This document shows, one piece after another, positions 1-4,879 of a DNA stretch of 9,646 bases. The notes under the pieces were generated by a model. That model saw nothing but the letters and a program-made list of their open reading frames with translations. It had not been told where the DNA came from and ran no database searches. Both the position numbers and the translations under genes were made by a program. Every line of letters begins with the position of its first letter. Position 1 is the stretch's first letter. Origin of the DNA: an uncultured Allobaculum sp. (GTDB lineage Bacteria; Bacillota_I; Bacilli_A; Erysipelotrichales; Erysipelotrichaceae); the NCBI GenBank assembly GCA_910579655.1, contig CAJTVE010000086.1, forward strand, positions 1-9,646, written 5' to 3'.

Positions 1-533
1 GAAATTTAATTGATGCTTAAAGGGTTTGTTGGAAAAATAGACAGTGTGCTTCTACTTTCCTGATTATCTAAGGTTAATTCTCCTCAACCAGGATATTACT
101 ACTATCCTAAAGGCGTGAGTATGGGATTCGAATATAGCGGAGGCCAGCTCTGGGCAGGATCATTCTCAGCAAATTGAATGATTTAAGCTAAGGGATATTC
201 GCTGTTATTGATATTTCGATTATCCTATATCTAATTCGAAATGAACAAAAACTACTAAGATTTTCAGATTAGGAACAGTCCGTTAATTAACTGATCATTT
301 TTCATCGATCTACTATTGGGACCACAAAGGGCATATTAATCTCAAGCAGAAATACATGAATATTAATTAATTTTATATAATTTATTGAAAATTATAATTC
401 TATTTCTGAGAACAAGGCACCAATAAACGGAGCACGCAATTCTATCGGTTGAATGATCAATTTGTTTAGGGACTGTTTCTTAGCAAATCAAGATTGGCTG
501 ACCATGGTCGTCATTTTCAATCGCAGGTTTTTG

Positions 534-566
534 CAATACAAGGGGGAAAGCCCCCTTGTATTGTTT
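534..566 (+). terminator. Perfect 13-bp hairpin, probable rho-independent terminator
   Basis: Left arm CAATACAAGGGGG (534-546), loop AAAG (547-550) and right arm CCCCCTTGTATTG (551-563) pair with no mismatch. The right arm is followed by a short T run (TTT, 564-566) and then ATCT, so the U tail is weak for a terminator. On the other strand there is no T tract after the stem, so a plus-strand reading is favoured. No recognisable gene ends just before it, so it may end a small RNA or a transcript coming from beyond the left edge, or act as an attenuator ahead of the transporter genes. Confidence 0.6.
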
Positions 567-703
567 ATCTAGTGTTTCATCTCAATGATTTTCGATAAAC
601 GTGTTATTCGTTTGGATTTCTTATTTTCTTTAAGTAAGGGGAATAATCCCGGATTTGTCTCTATAGGTTTTGGCTAAATATAGTTGAGATGAGTCACTAG
701 ATA
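566..703. repeat. 20-bp imperfect inverted repeat with 98-nt spacer
   Basis: The left arm at 566-585 (TATCTAGTGTTTCATCTCAA) and the reverse complement of 684-703 agree at 18 of 20 positions; the two differences are at 575-576. A third, shorter relative lies at 746-754, where GAAACACTA is the exact reverse complement of TAGTGTTTC in the left arm. No target-site duplication is visible outside the arms. The repeats could be binding sites for a regulator of the downstream ABC genes, the ends of a small non-autonomous element, or a long stem in a leader RNA. The position just before the first permease gene favours a regulatory role, which is inference. Confidence 0.5.
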
Positions 704-791
704 TAAATAGATTTAATTAGTTGTTACTTATCTGACTGATTAGTAGAAACACTACACAATGGAGTTGACTTACTCTCTAGTTAGGATAAAT

Positions 792-1613
792 ATGTATCGA
801 AATTACGAAATTCAAAGGTTTTCCAAAATCCTTATTGGATCCATTCTGTTCACATTTGTCTATACTCTGATCTGGTATAAAGCTCAGTACCCATATCTAC
901 CGTTTTTTCATCAAAATGGTCAGGGACTTTATCCCTATTATCAGTTTATGAATGCCGCGGACAATGTTATCTGGTTTTTGTTTATGTATTTTGTAGCTGC
1001 CCATATTCAGTCGATTCCCGATTTACAAAGCCGCAAGAGTGGATTTGATAGGATGGTTAAGTCCCGAACAGGGCTGAAGTCTTACTATTTGGAACACTAC
1101 TTCTGGAATTTTCTAGGAGGAGTTCTCCTGTTTCTGGCATGTGGGCTAACCGCTGTTCTGTCCATCAACTTTTTTTGCGACCGATTTATGGTAAATATTG
1201 TCAGTCAAGAAACATCTGCAGCCTTTTTATTGTTTAGCCAAAATGCCTATCTGAGTCTTTTCATCTCTTTGATTCTGTCGTCGATTGGATTCGGTATTTA
1301 TTGCGCATTGTTATATAGCCTCAGTTTCTGGATTTCCAATATCAATATATTTCGAGCAGTCGGAATTATACTTGGGATGGTATTGTTGTTTATTCCAATT
1401 ATTGGAGCCACGTTTCCAGAAAGCAGTTTAATCAGCCGTTTGTTTTCCTGCCTGTATCTACCCAATATAATCAGCGCAGGTATTTCAGGATACGGTAGAT
1501 ATGGCTATCTGATCCCTGTACCTATTCTTTACTGTCTAACCAGTCTCATTTATCTGTTTGGGACGATAATCATCGGATGGCTTGGAGTTCGTCATGAAGA
1601 ATCTAATGGCTGA
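792..1613 (+). CDS. ABC transporter permease, six-helix integral membrane protein
   Basis: The protein of 273 residues is very hydrophobic. It has about six predicted membrane segments (near residues 12-29, 58-72, 104-128, 150-178, 188-208 and 240-264), the usual plan of an ABC-2-type permease. Between the second and third segments is a basic stretch containing R92-T-G94-L-K-S-Y98. The same R-x-G-x-x-x-Y spacing occurs in both small permeases downstream, so this is probably the loop that contacts the ATPase. The ATG at 792 is chosen because AGGA (783-786) lies five bases before it. An in-frame ATG at 759 would add 11 residues but has no visible ribosome binding site. The gene overlaps the next by 20 bases, so they are co-transcribed and probably coupled in translation. 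Substrate unknown; peptide or bacteriocin export or immunity is a guess from layout. Confidence 0.8.
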   Translation: MYRNYEIQRFSKILIGSILFTFVYTLIWYKAQYPYLPFFHQNGQGLYPYYQFMNAADNVIWFLFMYFVAAHIQSIPDLQSRKSGFDRMVKSRTGLKSYYLEHYFWNFLGGVLLFLACGLTAVLSINFFCDRFMVNIVSQETSAAFLLFSQNAYLSLFISLILSSIGFGIYCALLYSLSFWISNINIFRAVGIILGMVLLFIPIIGATFPESSLISRLFSCLYLPNIISAGISGYGRYGYLIPVPILYCLTSLIYLFGTIIIGWLGVRHEESNG

Positions 1614-2097
1614 TATTAAGAGATATCGATTGTGGCTGTATCTTCTTCCATATCTGCTGCTTTTTTATCCGGCAACAAGTGGTGAGGCCCCTTTGGAAAG
1701 AGCGTTGTTCGAAGCACATTATGTGACGCTATTCCCTAATTTAGCCTATATCTTGGTTACTTATAATATTGTAGGGAGAATTCAGATTATTGCTCCTTAT
1801 CTCATCACTCGCAAAGGAAGAGACTGGTATGAAACCAGAGTGGTACAAATCAGCATGGGGTCTGTCTTTATTTATCTGGCGATGCTCTATGGCTGGTATT
1901 TTTTATACTACCCGACAATGGGAGTGGATTATCCACTTCGTCTGATCATTCTTTTTTTGTTTTTGAATACAATTATGATGCTCACTGTTTCATGGATTCT
2001 TTGCCAGCATAACGGTAAGCATTTATTTATGGCGATTTGTCTGGAACTTTTTTTCCATTATGCATTTATCTATCCGTTCGGATCGTTTCTTGCATAG
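1594..2097 (+). CDS. Small ABC transporter permease subunit, five predicted helices
   Basis: A 167-residue hydrophobic protein with about five membrane segments (near 11-27, 44-62, 87-106, 115-136 and 143-162). The ATG at 1594 is preferred because GGAG (1584-1587) sits six bases upstream, inside the end of the previous gene; an in-frame TTG at 1582 is less likely. The loop before the third helix has I71-T-R73-K-G75 and then Y79. The fourth helix contains F-L-N-T-I-M-M (about 123-129). Both features recur in the small permease after the ATPase gene (I-V-R-C-G then Y, and F-L-N-A-I-F-M), so the two look like paralogues. It is much shorter than a usual 240-250-residue lantibiotic-immunity permease. 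The stop is 13 bases before the ATPase start, in the same operon. No specific family name is assigned. Confidence 0.75.
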   Translation: MKNLMADIKRYRLWLYLLPYLLLFYPATSGEAPLERALFEAHYVTLFPNLAYILVTYNIVGRIQIIAPYLITRKGRDWYETRVVQISMGSVFIYLAMLYGWYFLYYPTMGVDYPLRLIILFLFLNTIMMLTVSWILCQHNGKHLFMAICLELFFHYAFIYPFGSFLA

Positions 2098-2103
2098 AGG
2101 AGG
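2098..2103 (+). promoter_or_regulatory. Consensus ribosome binding site AGGAGG deciding the ATPase start
   Basis: AGGAGG lies seven bases before the ATG at 2111. It fixes that ATG as the ATPase start rather than the in-frame upstream ATG at 2060 inside the previous gene. It is the strongest ribosome binding site of the operon, which suggests the ATPase is made in excess over the permeases. Confidence 0.85.
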
Positions 2104-2110
2104 TGCAATT

Positions 2111-2722
2111 ATGGAGCTTTTAAAAATTGAAAATCTATCCAAAGCGTTCAAAAACCATCAGGTACTGAATGGATTGAATCTTTGTGTTAACGCTGGTGAT
2201 TTGATCCATATTCGAGGACAGAATGGATGTGGAAAGTCCACTTTATTTAAACTCATCTGCGGTTTGGAAAAAACAGATTCCGGAACGATTTCTTTGACAG
2301 AGGGAGTAGATAAGGGTGCTTTGATTGAAAATCCGGGCTTTATTGAGAATGAAAATCTTACGGCAAATTTGGAGTATCTCTATTCCTTAAAACACTCCGT
2401 AAATAGAAAAGTCATCCGCGACTATATAGAAGCTTTTGGTCTTGATCCAGATTCGAAAACGAAAATGAAAGATTATTCAGTAGGCATGCGGCAAAAAGCA
2501 GGAATTATTCAGGCGATAATGGAAGATCAGAACCTTATTTTGCTTGATGAACCATCCAGAGGGCTTGATGAAGAGTCGCTGCTTGTCTTAGAAAAGATTA
2601 TTCTTAAAAGTATCCAGGAACAGAAAGCAATCATTATTGCTTCACACGACTCGTTAGATAATCTTCCTTTTTCACGCAAACTCAGACTGGAAAATGGCCA
2701 ACTATATGATGATTGCAATTGA
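2111..2722 (+). CDS. ABC transporter ATP-binding protein
   Basis: A 203-residue nucleotide-binding subunit that would energise the neighbouring permeases from the cytoplasmic face. All core motifs are visible: Walker A G36-QNGCGKS-T44; signature S123-V-G-M-R-Q128, a variant of LSGGQ; Walker B L142-ILLDE-P148 with catalytic Glu147; D-loop G151-L-D153; and the switch histidine H179. The usual Q-loop glutamine region reads L71-I-E-N-P-G-F77. An I-E-x-P-G-F form is familiar from small lantibiotic/bacteriocin-type and drug-export ATPases of Bacillota, whereas importers usually have a glutamine here. The length is at the short end for the family, with no C-terminal extension. The last 29 bases overlap the next permease gene. 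The assignment as an ABC ATPase is secure; the substrate is not. Confidence 0.95.
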   Translation: MELLKIENLSKAFKNHQVLNGLNLCVNAGDLIHIRGQNGCGKSTLFKLICGLEKTDSGTISLTEGVDKGALIENPGFIENENLTANLEYLYSLKHSVNRKVIRDYIEAFGLDPDSKTKMKDYSVGMRQKAGIIQAIMEDQNLILLDEPSRGLDEESLLVLEKIILKSIQEQKAIIIASHDSLDNLPFSRKLRLENGQLYDDCN

Positions 2723-3224
2723 ACAGATAGATTGGAAAAGGCTTGGGATTAGTCTGAGCCAGATTCTATTCAATTTTCTGCTTTCATTGGCAATAGCGGA
2801 TATTGTTCCAGATCCGGCTGTTTACATTAAGGTCAAGTATCTTTATTCAAGTGATCTCGCAATCTATATTGCTTTGACACTGCTTTTTCTCTTTGGAACT
2901 TTCTGGTATTTTCAGCAGACTGTTGGACCAGATTTATATTTAAGAGATTTAATCATCGTCAGATGTGGATATAAAAAATACCTTGAGATAATCACAATAA
3001 AATACTTCTGGTTCGTATTCATATTTGTTATTGGTTCACTGCTGAGTGATTTAATTATCGTTCATCAATGCTTTCTAGGCTTGATTTTTCTCAATGCCAT
3101 TTTCATGATTCTCGCTTGGAGTGTGTTTTTAGTTTTGATTAAAAGTCATGACTGGTTATACATTTTCTCAACAGCATTTATGTGGATGCTTAGAGTGATT
3201 GCCGTGTTCTTCATATCCTTATGA
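2694..3224 (+). CDS. Second small ABC transporter permease subunit
   Basis: A 176-residue membrane protein with about five hydrophobic segments (near 18-37, 55-73, 103-125, 126-149 and 154-175). It resembles the small permease before the ATPase: I88-V-R90-C-G92 followed by Y96 in the loop before the third helix, and F-L-N-A-I-F-M (132-138) in the fourth helix. The two probably form the paired half-channels, with the six-helix protein as a further partner. The ATG at 2694 lies inside the ATPase gene and has no clear Shine-Dalgarno (GGA is only two bases upstream), so translation is probably coupled to the ATPase. The in-frame ATGs at 2706 and 2709 are alternatives. It is the last gene of the operon, with a hairpin about 60 bases downstream. 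Confidence 0.72.
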   Translation: MANYMMIAIEQIDWKRLGISLSQILFNFLLSLAIADIVPDPAVYIKVKYLYSSDLAIYIALTLLFLFGTFWYFQQTVGPDLYLRDLIIVRCGYKKYLEIITIKYFWFVFIFVIGSLLSDLIIVHQCFLGLIFLNAIFMILAWSVFLVLIKSHDWLYIFSTAFMWMLRVIAVFFISL

Positions 3225-3282
3225 TAAGAGGAAATAATCGGCTTTCTTTTTGCGCCCGTTTATTTCAGATAGAGTATAAAAC

Positions 3283-3320
3283 AAGGGATGAGGGAAACCA
3301 TCTGGTTTCTTTCATCCCTT
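3283..3320. terminator. Bidirectional hairpin terminator between converging genes
   Basis: The outer arms AAGGGATGA (3283-3291) and TCATCCCTT (3312-3320) pair exactly. An inner GAAACC/GGTTTC pairing (3294-3299 / 3304-3309) extends the stem across a small internal loop. Read on the minus strand the stem is followed by TGTTTTATAC, a moderate U tail; read on the plus strand it is followed by ATTCGG. It overlaps the stop codon of the minus-strand regulator gene (3319-3321). It lies about 60 bases after the last ABC gene, so it probably ends both converging transcripts, more efficiently for the regulator. Confidence 0.65.
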
Positions 3321-4299
3321 ATTCGGTTATGCTGCTACTCTGTATGCTGCGCTGCGGATTGGCTCGTCGATAATAGAAGCGGAAAATAATCGGCTGGTTG
3401 TAATCACCAAAGTGGCGGCCAAACAGGTTGATGCCACCATAGTGGCCGTCCTTTGGATAGGTGCTGATGGTAAAGGTCAGCTGACCCTTATCCTTGCGGT
3501 TTTCAAGAATCTTGGAAAGCGGGGTGGCTCCAATCTGGGTGCCGTCCATAAAGGTTCCTTCTTCATTGATCAGCAGAGTTTTTAACAGCCCGTATTCTGT
3601 TCCTAAGGTCCACCAGGCTGGGGTAAAGCGGCCTTTGCGGTCACCAAAATCAGCTGGACTGGTCCACATGCCCAGATTGACGCCGTTCATCTGGAACTGA
3701 ATATCCGATTTCCAGGAACTGTTAAATCCCGGATGTTCGGAGCAGATTTCCAGCGAAATTTCGATCTCTTCAGTGCGCTCAAGATCCACGTCCATTAACG
3801 GAATCGGATAGGTGATATAGCCGGAAGAAAACCATAATAAGGAGACGGAGTAACGGTTGACGGCGCTGAAGTAGCGGGGGTTGTCGATATTGCCAAAGAC
3901 CTTGTCTTCTGTTGCCAGACCACAGGGAGCTGCGATGTCATAGTCGCTGTAAGCGGAAATTGGAATTTCAACTTCTTCAAAGGATCGGGTGATCTCCTGA
4001 TAGTCGTTATTGAAGATGATCTGCGCTTCATTGAGGGCCAGATAGCACAGCTTTTTGAGTCCGCGCTTCCCCGGGTTCGTATAACTTTTAACAATTCCAG
4101 CTTCTTCCAAGAGTTGAATATGCTTGGTGATCAGGGCGGTAGACAGGCCAAGAGCCTGGCTTAATTCCGTAATAGAGGCTTCATTCTTTTTGAGCAGGCG
4201 GATAATATCCAGCCTGTTTTTATTTGCGAGCGCCTGGAAAAAGAGCAGTGACTGCTCGTCCGCTTTCAGGTAGACGATTTCTTTTTTTTCATGATTCAT
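3319..4299 (-). CDS. ArsR-type winged-helix regulator with large C-terminal sensor-like domain
   Basis: A 326-residue cytoplasmic DNA-binding protein. Residues about 13-90 form an ArsR/HTH_20-like winged helix: LANKNRLDIIRLL at 24-36, ITELSQALGLS at 43-53, and recognition helix STALITKHIQLLEEAGIV at 53-70. The metal-binding C-x-C seen in ArsR/SmtB proteins is absent. The remaining 230 residues are aromatic-rich and probably mostly beta-strand. They include M211-WTSPADFG-D220, P227-A-W-W230, YGLLKT near 236-241 and GGINLFG near 288-294, which I recall as conserved in long ArsR-family regulators beside glycosidase genes in Bacillota. The gene diverges from the GH2 gene across a 580-base control region, so sugar-responsive control of the GH2-transporter pair is likely. 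ATG at 4299 is preferred over the TTG at 4302; AGGA lies ten bases before the ATG. The ligand is unknown. Confidence 0.88.
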   Translation of the reverse strand: MNHEKKEIVYLKADEQSLLFFQALANKNRLDIIRLLKKNEASITELSQALGLSTALITKHIQLLEEAGIVKSYTNPGKRGLKKLCYLALNEAQIIFNNDYQEITRSFEEVEIPISAYSDYDIAAPCGLATEDKVFGNIDNPRYFSAVNRYSVSLLWFSSGYITYPIPLMDVDLERTEEIEISLEICSEHPGFNSSWKSDIQFQMNGVNLGMWTSPADFGDRKGRFTPAWWTLGTEYGLLKTLLINEEGTFMDGTQIGATPLSKILENRKDKGQLTFTISTYPKDGHYGGINLFGRHFGDYNQPIIFRFYYRRANPQRSIQSSSITE

Positions 4300-4779
4300 C
4301 AATATCTCATCCTTTTTGTGATCGGTTATGAATTGTTTAATGAACGATTTAAACAGCTTTTCGGTCCATGCCAGCCTGAATGGACTACAGATTGTCTACT
4401 TGGACCATTGCTCATTTTTGACGTGGCCATAGCGCTTTCCGAGTTAACAAAAAGAAAGTTCTAAAGCAGGTTAGAAGAATTAACAGCTGCAATTCCAAAT
4501 GAGCGGGGCGAAAAGAGATTCTGCTTCTTTTTGCAAGGCTTGTTTTTGGGGAATGAGTCGGCATGGATCAAAAATGATTCTCTGTTATTGCTAGAGTAAC
4601 AGATCTTTGCCATTTGTGATGTTCTTTGCATCATTATGTCATCCGTATAAAGAAATGGCGCCAGGAAGTAGTCAGAAAGCTTATATCGATTTTAGAACCG
4701 CACAACTGGTAATTAACAATAAATCAACTGTATATAGATGAAGATAAAGTCTTAAATGGAGTATTTAAAATATTTTTGA

Positions 4780-4793
4780 TGAAAGCGTTGACA
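4780..4793 (+). promoter_or_regulatory. Catabolite-responsive element (cre) for CcpA
   Basis: TGAAAGCGTTGACA matches the cre consensus TGWAANCGNTNWCA at every defined position. Its last six bases are the -35 box of the GH2 promoter, so bound CcpA would block RNA polymerase directly. This predicts repression of the GH2-symporter operon when a preferred sugar such as glucose is present. The match and overlap are seen in the sequence; binding is inferred from the known CcpA system of Bacillota. Confidence 0.85.
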
Positions 4794-4816
4794 GCATCGG
4801 CTCTGATTTATAGAAT
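4788..4816 (+). promoter_or_regulatory. Sigma-A promoter for the GH2-symporter operon
   Basis: A perfect -35 TTGACA (4788-4793) is followed after exactly 17 bases by TAGAAT (4811-4816), one mismatch from TATAAT. Transcription should begin near 4822-4825, giving a leader of about 55 bases before the ATG at 4880. The near-consensus boxes imply a strong promoter that needs repression, in keeping with the overlapping cre site and the palindrome at the start point. Confidence 0.85.
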
Positions 4817-4823
4817 ACCATTA

Positions 4824-4839
4824 CGTTAATCAGTTAACG
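4824..4839. promoter_or_regulatory. Palindromic operator candidate CGTTAA-TCAG-TTAACG
   Basis: CGTTAA (4824-4829) and TTAACG (4834-4839) are exact inverted repeats around TCAG. The site covers about +1 to +16 of the predicted transcript, a standard repressor position. The most likely ligand-controlled binder is the divergent ArsR-type regulator, as no other regulator gene is nearby. A LacI- or GntR-type protein encoded elsewhere is also possible. Confidence 0.6.
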
Positions 4840-4879
4840 AAAAGATGAATTAAAAGTCATGTTGATGACAGGAGAAAAT

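Larger units (their letters stand above)
1..791. other. AT-rich gene-free leader region upstream of the ABC transporter genes
   Basis: No reading frame with a start codon, a ribosome binding site and useful length is seen on either strand. Frame 1 has a stop-bounded stretch (about 64-177) whose end reads GYYYPKGVSMGFEYSGGQLW then AGSFSAN and a stop; it has no start codon with a Shine-Dalgarno and I do not recognise it. Short ATG frames at 484-587 and at 585-677 (30 codons) also lack a Shine-Dalgarno. The structured part is the right half: a perfect hairpin at 534-563, an inverted repeat at 566-585/684-703 and a partial third copy at 746-754. Several TATAAT-like words occur (for example 376-381 and 393-398) but none has a good -35 at proper spacing, so no promoter is called. 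Confidence 0.6.
4300..4879. promoter_or_regulatory. Long divergent control region between regulator and GH2 gene
   Basis: This 580-base stretch codes for no protein I can support. The GH2 side has a cre site, a sigma-A promoter and a palindrome, listed separately. The regulator side has GTTTAA (4335-4340) and TTAAAC (4349-4354), inverted copies eight bases apart, about 40-55 bases before the regulator start. AGTTAACAAAAAGA at 4442-4455 matches AGTTAACGAAAAGA at 4832-4845 in 13 of 14 positions. The second copy overlaps the palindrome beside the GH2 promoter, so one protein could bind both. No convincing promoter for the regulator was found on the minus strand. The middle (about 4460-4740) shows only a weak hairpin near 4508-4535. 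Confidence 0.6.

Noticed and set aside
484..587. A short frame reading through the perfect hairpin
   Set aside because: About 22 codons from an ATG without a Shine-Dalgarno, and the hairpin explains the sequence better.
585..677. A 30-codon ATG frame inside the inverted repeat, considered as a small peptide gene
   Set aside because: No ribosome binding site, no leader or modification-site pattern, and it starts at the edge of the repeat arm; chance is likely.
566..703. Considered a complete miniature transposable element
   Set aside because: No target-site duplication is seen and the arms are imperfect; left as one option, not called.
4508..4535. Weak hairpin with a T run in the divergent region, considered as a terminator
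   Set aside because: The stem is A/T-rich with a mismatch, and no gene ends before it.
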